DNA of 64,000 bases from Pomphorhynchus laevis. Lineage: Eukaryota > Acanthocephala > Palaeacanthocephala > Echinorhynchida > Pomphorhynchidae. The stretch is taken from NCBI GenBank assembly GCA_012934845.2, contig WNNJ02000334.1:1-64000 (forward strand). Reading direction: 5' to 3'. The stretch's first letter is position 1. Every line of letters starts with the position of its first letter. Positions 11,170 through 24,203 of this stretch are shown piece after piece. Position numbers and translations under genes: made by a program. The notes under the pieces are model-generated. The model worked only from the letters and a program-made list of their open reading frames with translations, was not told the origin of the DNA and did no database searches.

Positions 11170-12950
11170 GAAGGTTATTCTCGTGAATTGGTATAAAATA
11201 TAATTAGCCTCGAAAGTCGCGTATTTCCTTTCTTGCTTCGTATCCCAATTTGATGGTAAGCGCTTTTGAGCTCATACGTTGAAAATGCACAATACTGAGC
11301 TATATTGTTTACAAAATCGTGTATATTTGGTAGTGGATATACGCCAAGGTATGTGTATTTGCTGATCGTTTGTAAATAGTCGATAACCATCATCTGTTTC
11401 ATCCGGTCCAAAGCGTCTTTAACAAGTACAACTTGAGCACACAAGGATGATCGAGAGGTTTTAACCACATTGTTACGGAGTAACTTTCAGATTTCAGATT
11501 CGATGAACTCACTATCCGCTAGGCTAAACTTTCTTGATTCAGTGGCGATAGGCTTGACGCCTTTTGGCATGGAATCAAAAAGAGGAGTTTCCAGCATGTC
11601 GGCTTTCAAAATGTTGCAGATATTGTTATCCAGAGGAACCATCAATTCGCTTATTGCGCCATTTTTGACAAAACAAACGCTTTTATGCAACCTATGGAAA
11701 TCATCTAGGCTAAGGATGGCGTCTATGCAATGGTCCTTCAAAATGCTGAGTTTTAAAAAACGAAAGCTTTTATGCAAACTATGAAAGTCTTTGCTAAGAA
11801 TGACGTATGTGCAACGGTCATTCAAAATGTTGAGCTTCACAGCTTCATATGCCTTTTTGCCGATGTGTATATTGACAAAGCGATGCATTCCTACTTGAAC
11901 ACTTGTGTTTGGAAACGCAAGACTAATAGTACCATAAGATTCATGTATGGTAAATTTAAGATCACGTGCAACTTTTTCGTTTACAAAGCTGTTTGAATTT
12001 CCAGAATCAATCCTTGCCGACAGTGTATATCCATTTGTTGTTATAACAATCTCGTTTGGTGGCAGTGCATAATTTAATAGCAGCTGACACTTGTTTATAA
12101 TAGACTAGCAAATTTTTGTCCAGTGTCCTAGCTTGCCGCAATTTGAAAATTTTGTGTCATTCGCAAAACAACGTGATCTTTAATGCCAATCATTTCTCCA
12201 GAACCAAAATTTTCTCGAAGACATGGCAGTAGAAATATTTGGCATTTTACTTTCATGTTGTTCTGTATCGATCTAGGAAACTCAATTATGGCAACAAGTT
12301 GTTGGTTTTGACGCTGCTATTGCTCAGCATTTACATGTGCAGCTTCCAACGACTTGGCAATATTCATTGCTTGTTCAAGATACAGGGTTTAATGCTCCAG
12401 AAGCCGTTGTCGTATTAGTGAAGACGAAATTCCGCAACAAATGCATATCGGACCAACTTAATGCGATATTGCTTGGCAGTTACGCCGGCTAACTGGAAAT
12501 TGGAACTAAGACGATGCAATTCTTAAACGAATTCGTTGATAGATTGTGATGTCTGTTGTTAATCAGTTGCAAGGGCGTGACGAGAGAATATTCTGTATTC
12601 TGTTTTTGCATGTACTCATTACCAAGCACGACAAGAGCGGCTGTAAAATCGGTTTGGTCAGCGATTATTTCGTGGTTGTCAGGACATTGATTTTCACACG
12701 CTGTTAAGAAGTTATCGAATGTACGCCGTCAGTATTTGTATTCTCGTTCAGACGATGGCGTATTCAGCTATATGGTTAGCTTCTCAGGACACAGTATCCT
12801 TTCCATTCTTGTTTAATAAAATGAAGTATACCTTGAACAACTTCATTAAACAAGAAATCACAGTTTAGCCGTTGATAAGTTTGCGTAATATACAACAAAG
12901 TTTATACATAATGACACGTAAGCACACATCACGATTTTATCATTAGAGAA
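11170..12950 (-). mobile_element. Ty3/gypsy LTR retrotransposon fossil
   Basis: Remains of an LTR retrotransposon on minus. From right to left I see gag-like sequence with a zinc-knuckle remnant (about 12.1-12.9 kb), an aspartic-protease region (11487-11888) and an RT fragment (11175-11468) with the Ty3/gypsy signature YLGVYPLPNI and FSTYELKSAYHQI. No integrase and no flanking long terminal repeats are visible. It is clearly broken, with many interruptions, and looks old. Confidence 0.7.
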
Positions 12951-13179
12951 GGCAAGTGCGTTTATCTTGACAAGCATTGACAAGTATGCACATCATGCAT
13001 TGTTCAACTGGCAGTCACCTCTGCCAGTTGACTTATTTGTGGAACAATCTATTGATAATATCTGACTTACTGAATCATGGCATACTGACTCCTATGACCT
13101 TTATGGAAAGTACATTTGATCACTTAACTATTCTGTTCGTGACTGCACGTTATCAAGGTTCTTATGTATAGCTTCAATA

Positions 13180-13760
13180 AAACTAATCATGGTGGTATTG
13201 TAGCTTTTTATCGATCATCTACACCTCTCTAGTTCATATATTCTTCGTTCTCTCGGGCTACTTTTGAATCACTTCTCTGTCAAATATTTTCTACGCCCAT
13301 ATCTCTTGAATCAACTATTGTATATCGTCATGACTCATATTCACCATCCACTTTGTTTTTCCTAGAACTTGCTGAACGATTGTTTCACGTTTCTACTTAC
13401 TTTGTCCAACAATTGTTCTTTGTGATTGTGATATTCAAATTGACCGCCCATCTAACCCAGATTTTGTAAAATAATATTTCAATTATCGCCGATTACAAAT
13501 ATCGTGTACCTTTGACTGCGTATACGCATGTTTTAGTCGGTATCGTAATCACTGTTCCTGATTACATTGACACGCTTTCACTCATGTTCAATCTACGATT
13601 TTGGTCTTTCCGATCACTTTCTTGTCACGCTTATTTTCAATATTCCTAGATCATTATCTTCTATAAAGGTTTATCACTCTCGTCCTTGACATACTCAAAC
13701 TTTTCTACAACATACGGCTATTGTTTTATCATTCCTCACCAACGATCCCAATCGATTATT
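13180..13760 (+). mobile_element. LINE fragment, apurinic-type endonuclease domain
   Basis: Plus-strand frames hold CDCDIQIDRPSNPDF (about 13425), related to the GDFNIHVDRPSNP block of LINE endonucleases, then TAYTHVLVG, and a final region that stands where the LINE SDHFLV box would be. Decayed across several frames. The RT fragment at 15.67 kb could derive from the same family, but the last PHKA exon lies between them. Confidence 0.5.
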
Positions 13761-14034
13761 GTGATTTCAAGAATGCTTTAAAGGATGAATATTGTGGCCA
13801 AGTAATTCTCAATGCATTTATTATAGAATTATCTTCGTTTACGATTCGAGAAAGATTACTTTATTTAAGATTACTTTATTTAAGAAATTGCTAAAAAACG
13901 ATCATGGTATTCGAAAAATCGAATGATCGTACCATGCATTCTGTTCAAAATACAAATAACTTGAATTTTTACGAAGTGAACTCGATTAATTCATAGATTC
14001 AGCTTACCGAGTATACGAATTTTATACTATTTAT

Positions 14035-14275
14035 CATTTAAAAATAATGTTAAATAAAAATTAATAATTAAATACTAATAATAATCATTTTTAAGAATTT
14101 TTAGAATTTAAATCAAGTTAAAATAAAAAATTGAAATTAAACTGGATAAATTTGTTCGCTTATCTACCTGGATAAATTTGTTCGCTTATTGAATAAAAAT
14201 TGCTAGAGTTAAATACACATATATCATCAATGTATTGAAACAAATATTTCATATATTTATATAGTTTTGAATAAG
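14035..14275 (-). mobile_element. PLE1 scraps
   Basis: 14035-14140 resembles the PLE1 3' tail at 1030-1130. 14160-14275 resembles 1735-1850, including the YIDDICVF region. TGGATAAATTTGTTCGCTTAT is directly duplicated at 14143 and 14170. The intervening element sequence is deleted. Confidence 0.65.
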
Positions 14276-15109
14276 TAACTTTGAATATGTAAACTAACTA
14301 ATATAGATAAATTTCCTACGGTTCTGACTCCATCAAGAATACGAGTGTTACAGCAGCTAAATATCAAGGAAGCTATTTTCGTCAACATTATTACTTAGTA
14401 AATTCTTTAACAAATTGAACTACATAACGGAATATAGCAAGATTAAACATCATCGATCTATATTATACCATCAAATACCAAATGTACCAGTTTAAATCTA
14501 CTTTTATTATATAGTGTGCTTGTATTGAGATATATTAATGTTTTATACTAGCTGTGATTTTTTTAAATAATTTTACAATTGTTGAACATAACAACTGCTT
14601 CACTTAAATGAGCATTTAAGAATACGTGTAATTTCATTTAAAGCTCAGTTCTTTACAATTTTCGTAAAAGTAGAGTAGGTTTGACTCATTATATTTACGG
14701 TATATATGCAGTCTAAACATATCTAAGAATATATTAAAGGTTTTAGCTAGCAAATAACATGATCGCATGTCTAAACTTGAGTAAGCATCAATACACAATT
14801 GTGTAAATTTCGTCTAAACTATTCTATACATTTCTATCTTCAACCGAAAAACAGTGTGGTTCTTCGAAACCAAAAAGTTTGTTATGCTATTTTGAATCAG
14901 AAAACAGACAAAAATGTTTAATTCATTTTCTCAAAAATAAAGGAGTTTCTCAACATGTGCTGTAGAAAGTATATTTTATATGAACGTAACAACAAGCTGC
15001 ACCACACACTGAGAAAAACATTATCACAAACTAAACGGCTTGGCGTCTATCGCCATTTACTTGATCACTACTAAATTCAACACATTTCTCTAATACCTAT
15101 TAATTTCGA
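14276..15109. other. 3' flank of PHKA, no feature recognised
   Basis: AT-rich sequence after the PHKA stop codon. It must contain the 3' UTR and cleavage site, but I cannot single out a convincing polyadenylation signal among the many AATAAA-like words. Confidence 0.3.
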
Positions 15110-15377
15110 TCATGATATATCCATTGTCCACTCAAAGTCAACACCCAAATCGAACAGATGAAATAATGCTCGGAGCATGTAATTCATTGTACCGTATCGG
15201 CCTGATGGGGCGCAGTCAAAGAAGTTAGACACAATTGCATTCGCCTTGTAATATAATGTTGTATCTAGGGTTCTTAGACAGTCTGCAGTGACACCAGATT
15301 GTAACGCATCTTCTTTATACAGCTGACAGGCTCTAAACACTACATCGTCCATGTCTACTGTACCGTGGTAAAAGAAC
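15110..15377 (-). CDS. PHKA: PHKA last exon with stop codon
   Basis: An 88-codon terminal exon ending in TGA at 15110-15112. I chose the acceptor TTAAAG before 15377 because it alone fits the phase of the upstream exon; the nearer AG choices shift the frame. It encodes [18 protein letters not shown] and [20 protein letters not shown], ending in EWTMDIS. Human alpha has EKIVHIANDLFLQEQ and DSAPSGRFGTMTYLSKAA, and ends in the prenylation signal CAMQ. This protein has no C-terminal cysteine box. Confidence 0.93.
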
Positions 15378-18300
15378 CTTTAACACAACAGATAAGAGTC
15401 ACAAATTCATATTAAAATGTAGAATTTATTTCCAACAGAAATTACAAATTAACTATAACTTATAATCATATTAAGTTAAATATTTTTAACGTTTAATTAA
15501 TTTAGATTTATTATGCTCGATCTGTAGGTGCGTCGCTGATTGTAAAATAATCACTAACAATAGGATAGGATAATCACTACAATTTCCAGACAATCCTTTT
15601 TATTTTTAATGAAACATGTAAATATCAAAATTTATAAAAGCACAAAAATATTATCATATATTAATATGCTTCTCTGTAAATTGAACTGCTAGTGTGCAAT
15701 GTATGCGAATGATATGAAGATATGGTGGGCATTAACTTGTACTCTCGATACGCATATGATACAGGGTGATGTTAATGTAAAAGAGACATGGTGTCATTCT
15801 AGAGGGTTGTTATTGAACGGTGAAAAATGTAATTACTTACACATAGGTAACAAAAGGTTCATAAGCAGCTATGTCATAGAGAATCGTACGATAAAGCAAG
15901 TTTCTAGCATATGAGATCTCGAAGTTATGGTTTGTCATGATCTTAGCACTCGACTTCAAGTATTGATTTCGTCTAGCAGATGCATGCGACTATTCGTACT
16001 ACGAAAACGTTATTTTGGTCAACTTGATTGTCATAGCTTTTGTATTTTATAAAACCCCCTTCTATTGACACTCATGTTATACGCGTCTCATGTCACTCAC
16101 TCACAATGTCACAAGGATATGCCACATCCGAGCATACATGTCGATGAACATTCAATTGTAGTAACACAACAGATCTCCGCGGACATAAATACCGTTTACA
16201 AAGATTACTTTCGCCTACCAAAAAGACTAAGTATCTGTGATCTAATAACGCTACTTTGGAACAATATGACTACCTCAGTAATAAACAGCGCCAATAAACT
16301 TTCTTTCAAGTGAAGACTATGTCAGTAGCTTCAGTCTAACATTTTCTTTGATTGTTTTTTTCAACGTTTTTTCTTTATGCTGTTTTTATTCAATTTTTAC
16401 TTCATATGATCCAATTTTCTATGAGCGCTTGGCTCTTAAGTTGCTGCATGTAAAATAATAATAGTTGCTTCGACGAAATAAAATCTGGATAAACTATTTC
16501 CACATTGCCCTACCCCGTACCCCCTATTCCCAATCCTTTATCCCCTTATCCTTCATATCCCAATGCCTCTATTAACTATTCCTAATCTTCTTATCCTTAA
16601 TCTATCTATATTCGTTCTCCTACCCTATACATAATCGCTTTTCTTTCATTAATAGTACCTGCTGTTTAGTGCCTGCTGTTGGAAATATGAAAAGTCGTGA
16701 AGGAATGTTGTAAAAAATAAAGCATTAAATTAATTGAATTGAATGTATAAAGCATTAAATTATGTGTGTTGGTTCCATTAAATGGTAGTAATAATCACAG
16801 ATTGAATCGCCATTGAATAAATTGAAAAACGGTAACAACAGGGGTTCCGTTGCGGTACGAACTACTCTATGATTAATTCCTACTTTGTAGAATTTAAATT
16901 AAGAAAACGTAACAAAGACAATACAAATTGGAAGCAATATGCAGTGACTTAAACACACGTAAAAGTTATTACTTGCTACTTTATGCTATGAAAATTCCAC
17001 AACTCTCCTTCATATTTTCAAAAAAATATCTTATCTGATTAGCAGGTCAATTAAAGAAATCAGGTGAGATATGGGACTGGGAAAACGGGAATAGAGATAT
17101 TGAGGATAAGGTTATGAGGGATATTGGATAAGGGGGATATGGATATGGTAATAAGGGGATAAGTAATAGGGAATAGGGAAATAGGGGTATGTGGGGATAG
17201 TCTATCCATATTTCCATATTTTGTGGAATTAACTATAGTATAAAAAATGATAATAATTTTGCGCTTTTATAAATTTTGATATTTACATGCTTCATAAAAA
17301 ATAATTGTTTAGTATCGTATAGAAATTGTAGTGATTATCCTATGATTGTAAAAAATATAGAAAATAGTATATTTTGTGATTAAAAGCTAAGCGAAAAATA
17401 ATGTAAATAACAAAAAACGTCGGGATATTTTTATTTTAAAATGTGATTTAAAAACCATTAAATAATAATTATTATTTTTACACTTTAGACTAAAAAAGCA
17501 TATGTCGAATTATTTTTAGCCAAAAATTGCGCCAAATGCCGTGGTCTATTTTTTTCAGTTTTTTTTTTTTAATTGAAAAATTAGATTTCCATGAAGTGAT
17601 TTTCTTGATTTTTTTAAAAAAGATCATTAAAATCTACACTTAATCTGTAATTTAATTTTTCAAAACTTCTTGGTTCATTTTTACTGCAAATAAAGATCAA
17701 AGTCTTCTTTTGAAGTGTGGTATGGGTCACTGTTCTGCTGAAATTCGAAAAGGTTTTCATAAGTTTCTTTAAGTTGTTCATGAGCTTGAAATTCAAAGGA
17801 ACTGAAACATTTCGTGCGCACTAAGATTTGCGGACTATATTAGCTTTATCGATAAGATACATAAAGAATGTTCTATATAGATTTTACACGAAAATGAAAA
17901 TTAGAGATATTAAGCCAGCTATATATATTTAGAAAAATTCTAGGTAATCAGCAATTTTGACCGAAGAATTTGCTAATCACTTTAGCAAATTCTGCTAAAG
18001 TGAAGGCAAAGTATCTTAATGAAACGTTTGTTGTGGTTGTATTTTATCAACTCAACTGAGCAATTAAAAATCATTGGCTAACTATTAGTATGTAATATTA
18101 TTTCAAGTCAATAATAAGCAAGATTATTAGCGACAAAAATATAAAGTATATTCGTCAAAACTAATATTTGCTTTGATTATATCAGAGTATGTTAACATTT
18201 AAAAACAGTGTAGCGTATTAAAATCAAGTCAAATTATATTTAGTGAAATAGGGGATTCACCTATTTGCCTAGTCGATAACCAAATTTACGCAAAATAAAA

Positions 18301-21300
18301 ATCTCTACTAAATATGAATAAACTCTATAGCACACTTTTATTTATTTCACCAATACGTTATTAACAAATGATATGTGTTTATGTGGTTAAAGATCCATAT
18401 TATATAAAATTTAAAAATGGACTTTTAATCAAAGTTAATTAGCAAAAACATTAAAACAATATTCGATATTTCAGGTTTTATTCTTTTTAAAAAGTTGTCA
18501 TCAGTAGTAGTAGTTTATCATCAATGGGTTTATTGTTATAAAAAATAAATAAATAAAAATAGAAGAAATAAATCCTGTTTTGGCTGTTCCCACTGTTAAT
18601 AAAAGGGTAATATCGAAACGTCAATTCCGAAAACCCGAAATTAACGTAACACCCGAAATAAATGTTTGTCCGTTTCTCGTTAATCTATTATTATGATTGA
18701 GTATAATGATCATCAAGTCTGCCATCATAGCGCTCTGCAATTTAAGAGCAGACTTGATCTATATTTCTAAAATATAATGAAATATCACTTTTGTGAACGG
18801 CTATCCTGTTTCCTTTAATCTATTGGTATCAGCTATATATTATTTTTAACACGTTCCTTTTCTGCCTTATAATAAACGAATAACTTTGTATTAAAAATTC
18901 TTGGAATTAACTAAATATATTTCTTTTTCGTATATGGTCACTTAAGTAAAAACAGAAACAAAACGTATCTTCTTACTTTGAATTGCTTTGTAATATAAGG
19001 CATGCCATTAACGTTGCCTCGACGATTAACTGTCGATAATGCGGGATTGGAATGCTGTTAATAGCTCTTTCTATTTCTATAGCAAATTTCAGTTCTTCAC
19101 GAGTCATCTAATATCGGATACAAGAAAATGGATGAAAACATTGAAATATTGTGATCATCTAATATCGGATACATATGTAGTATAATCCATTATACAAAGA
19201 AATGGATGAAAACATTGGAAATATTGTAATTAGAATCTTAAACACCAGATGATCTAATAAAACTTATGATAGAATTTCGGCTTTGTTTCTAATTGATAAA
19301 ACAATTTTTATTTTAAAGAAATTACTTTTACACTAAAATATCAACTTCACAAGATTAAAAATATCTTCTAAGATAAATTGAACATTGTTTTATTTATACA
19401 CTGATATTTTCAAACTGCATAACTCAAATCACTTAGTTGACTTGGTGAATCTAAATATTATGATTTAAAGGACATGATTAAATTAATTGATAATGCATAA
19501 ATATGCGTTTTAAATTAAAAAAGTATTTTCTGTTCCAAACCTAAATACTGTGTTGTGGTCCTAGGGCATTTATATTCATCAAAACAAAAATGCGGGAGGA
19601 CAAAATACCTACTGCAGTAATATTTATTTCTTTAAAGCAGAAGTGGCTGACCTCTCTCTATATCCACTTTTATATTAAAGATGTGTCGCGATCGACTTAT
19701 TGTCATAGGTGCGGTCTAAGGGAGATAAGTGACGTAAATGATAGATGGTATTTGAATTCTGAATTTTCCCGTATATTCAAAATCTCTTGAATTTACACTA
19801 TTATCTCCTTTACAGTGAGAAAAATAATAACAGTACCGCATTTTACGATTGGACACTGCAATACGAGTATATTAAAATCTAATAAAGATATAATCACATC
19901 TACAGGAAGTGTCTTAAAGTTACAATATATTTACTACGTTCACAATCCAGACACCATAATTTAAAATCAGATTTATATTGTATTTCCTAACATATTTGTA
20001 ATACTGCCACTTATTTAAGCTAATTGTAATAAATACATTTTAGAGATATGTTGCAGATAAATACAATTTAATTAGAGGAGAGCAATTTAATTATTAGAAA
20101 TATACCCATCCTGATCTGTATTTAAATTTTTAAATATCCACGAACTATCAGACATAGTTGTTGAACGACAAGAAAAATCATTTTAATATTTCGCTAGTAA
20201 CTACTAGCATCTCTGAAGATGCTAGTAGTTACTAGCATCTGAATTAATGTTAGCATCTTTATTTTCTGAAGATGCTAGTAGTTACTAGCGAAATATCAAA
20301 ATGATTTTTCTTGTCGTTTAACAACTATACCTGATAGTTCGTGGATATTTAAAAAATTTAAAAGCAATTTAATTTAAAAACGAATAAAAGGTACTCCTAC
20401 ATTTTAAAGAGGAGAGAAATTAACGTGGCCACTGATGACAAATAATATTGATTAATAAGATCAATACAAAAGAGGATAAGCTACAAAATAACACTACCAT
20501 CTATTCAAACTAAATGTGTTCTTCGATCATGTCCTGTCCTAATAGTTGCGTTCACGCATCCATTAACAAGCGTAGCACAAGTCAAAATGTATTGTTCTGA
20601 GTGAGAGGAGATGGCTTTTATCGAGCTGCCAGAGTTTTAGAAATTTATGACCTTAGCAAATTCCCAGAATGCATTAAACTATTGCCAGAAAGTTTTTCTT
20701 CCACAATCGCTTTAAGGTGGTCCATTGTACACAAAATTATACTTCAGACATGGCGAGTGAGTGACGATCGACCAATATTAACCTCACGATCGACTGATCG
20801 ATCGCGAACGTCTTGCTGATCACCCATGCTCTAAAGTAATAATCTGCTGATCAGTAAAAACCTTTTTAACTTTGCAGTTTAAATTTGTTAACTAAAAGTT
20901 ATCTAGATGTATAAATTTAATTATACTATAGTTACTTTCGAAATTATATCTCCTGTAATTTCTTCATTGAACATCCACTTTTTACAAATCAAAATAATTC
21001 GCTTAATTAAATTCAACTTTACATTTTATTATCAGCTTAACTGGTGATAAAGGAAATAATCAATAAAGTAACAATTAGTATGTTTCTTAATTCATTAAAA
21101 TTTTGGTTAGCACACGCCCAATAAAAAATCCAAATGGAAAAATTTGAAGTTTTTTTTCTACATGGATTCTATATATTGAATATTTATTTATAGAATATTT
21201 TATTTTATATATTTATGGAATCACAATATGCAAATAAAAATTTATATAAATGTAAAAGCGAGGCGATTGTTAAATTTCAATCATGATTACATTTAGAAAT

Positions 21301-22607
21301 GAACGTGGATAGTTGTTTATCAACTACAACTATATCTACTCAAATATAAATTGGATAACTACATGTGAAAATAATTATAACACGCAACCTCGGGCCTAGC
21401 GGATTTATATAACCTAATTTAATAATATAGCCGAAGTTAGAAAATGAATTAAATAAAATGAACCAATGAAATAAAATGATATAATGAATTAGATAATGTA
21501 ATTGGATAAATATTCGAAATTAGAAAATAAATCACTAAGAAGTGAGCCCTTGTTAAACAGTACAGATACATACTTCTCTGGTGAGGTTGTTCGATAAATG
21601 AATGTTGGCAATGGTGAACCCGTAACACTAAAAATACAAAGTGTAAGGTAAAGTGTGAGAATATAAGTTTATTGTTGATTTTTGTTATAAATTTATTTAT
21701 TATTAATACATGCTAATGTATTAATAAGATATTAATTTATAAATACAAATGAACAAACGATTTCAAGTCAATTATATAGTACAGCAATTAAAACAGGCAA
21801 TCCGCTACTCTGTTAGCGTCCGTATGCGATTTATAAATAACTGAAAAAATAAAGAATGAAAATCTTTGTGATTTTCATACAAAGGAAATTTTTTAACAAA
21901 GGAAATCGTCGATTTTTTAAAGGCGAACCAAAAATGATATTTCAGAATTTTAAAATCACTCAAATAGTATTTTACCTTAATCTTTAGAGACTACTTTTTA
22001 TATTGTGTCCACCGCAATTAAAAAATAAATTTAAACTCTTAAGTGGCAAATTTTTATGGATGAATAATAAATAATATACTTTGTATTAGAATAAGATACT
22101 AGATAGTTATTTCAGAGGAAATACATCATTAGCATGTATTTGGCCCCGTTGCTATGTTGGGTAGAGGAGTTAGGGGCCGAAACCTGATAGCATAGCAGTT
22201 CCTCCTGATGACCTCTAATCCTTATTCTGATACAACGTCTGTTATTTATTAGTCAATACATGAAAATTGAATTTTATTTTAAATTTCTATTTTAAATTTC
22301 AACTTGATATATAAGCACATCGGCAGGGATGGGGCTGCAAACCACATGATAGAGAATAACAATCACTCAATGAACGTCACAATTTTAAGAAGCGGCTTTT
22401 CATGTGATGCAAAAAGAAAGAATGCAGAGCAGCGGTGGTTAGCACAATTAATGTGTGATAAAACACTAAATACGTTCCATCGTTGCCGCCTACCGTAGAA
22501 ATATATATAAAGTGCAATGCATATATGTAGCTATAGTTTAGAAATTTGTACAATAAATTTTTCTGAAGAAGGCAGTAACGCCGAAAGCTAAAACTCTCAC
22601 TGTAATT

Positions 22608-22705
<98 letters not shown>

Positions 22706-24116
22706 TAAATGGTGTTGCTTGATAGACAAGACTTCGATTCACGACTTTCAGTCACCATGTCCACTTCAGCATCGAAATGATGAGTATCCGGCAACACTCA
22801 TCAGTAGAATGAGGTACACACTGGTCGTTTCGGTTGCCTGTGTGACATTGTGAATAAAGGCGTTTCCGACACTTTGCTTAATTGTCTGAAGCTTACGTTC
22901 TTAACCAGATCGAATTGCTGTGCGGACCATCCTTACACACTAGGCAGAGGTTGCTGCTGAATTGTCGAAGCACTCGTTGGATCCTAAATGGTACGGCAGG
23001 TATAATAGTAGTGCACGGATGTGCTGAGTAGACAACGGTCCAGGATTTCTTACGAAATTCGGCATATATACTAAATGGTGTTGCTTGATAGATTGGGCTT
23101 CGATTAATGACTTTCATTCACCATGTCACTTCTAGACGACAACTTCAGCATCGAAATGATGAGTACCCGGCAACACTCATCAGTGGAATGAGGTACACAC
23201 TGGCCGTTTCGGTCGCCTGTGTGAGATTGTAAATAAAGTCGTTACCGACACTTTGCTTAATTGTCTTAGGCTTACGCTCTTAACCAGATCGAATTGCTGT
23301 GCGGACAATCCTTAAACACTAGGCTGAGGTTGTCGCTGCACTCGTTGGATCCATAATGGATACGGCAGGTATAGTAGTAGTGCACAGATGTGCTGAGTAT
23401 ACAACGGTCCAGGATTTCCTACGAAATACGGCATTTATACTAAATCGTGTTGCTTGATAGACTGGACTTCCATTCACGACTTTCAGTCACCATGTCACTT
23501 CCAGACGACCAATGAGTACCCGGCAACACTCATCAGTAGAATGAAGTACTCACTGGCCGTTTCGGTTGCCTGTGTGACATTGTGAATAAAGGCATTTTCG
23601 ACACTTTGCTTAATTGTCTGAGGCTTACGCTCTTAACCAGATCGATTTATCCTTAAACACTAGGCAGAGGTTGTTGCTGAATTGTCGCGTCACTCGTTGG
23701 ATCCATAATAAATACAGCATGTATAATTGTAGTGCACAGATGTGCTGAGTATACAACGATCTAGGATTTCTGATGAAATTCGGCATTTATACAAAATGGT
23801 GTTGCTTGATAGACTGGAGTTCGATTCACGACTTTCAGTCACCATGTCACTTCTAGACGACAAATGAGTACCCGGCAACACTCATCAGTATAATGAAGTA
23901 CTCACTGGCCGTTTCGGTTGCCTGTGTAACATTGTGAATAAAGGCGTTTCCGACACTTTGCTGAATTTTCTTAGGCTTACGCTCTTAACCAGATCGAATT
24001 GCTGTGCGGACCATCCTTAAACACTAGGCAGAAGTTGTTGCTGAATTGTCGCTGCAATCGTTGGATCCTAAATGGATGCGGCAGGTATAATAGTAGTGCA
24101 CGGATGTGCTGAGTAG

Positions 24117-24203
<87 letters not shown>

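Noticed and set aside
20601-20819. Possible small plus-strand gene ([16 protein letters not shown])
   Set aside because: Not recognised, no splice or promoter context, single short frame inside an intron.
22377-22742. Open frames with long Tyr-Ile repeats on minus
   Set aside because: Translation of the (TA)n tract; no gene.
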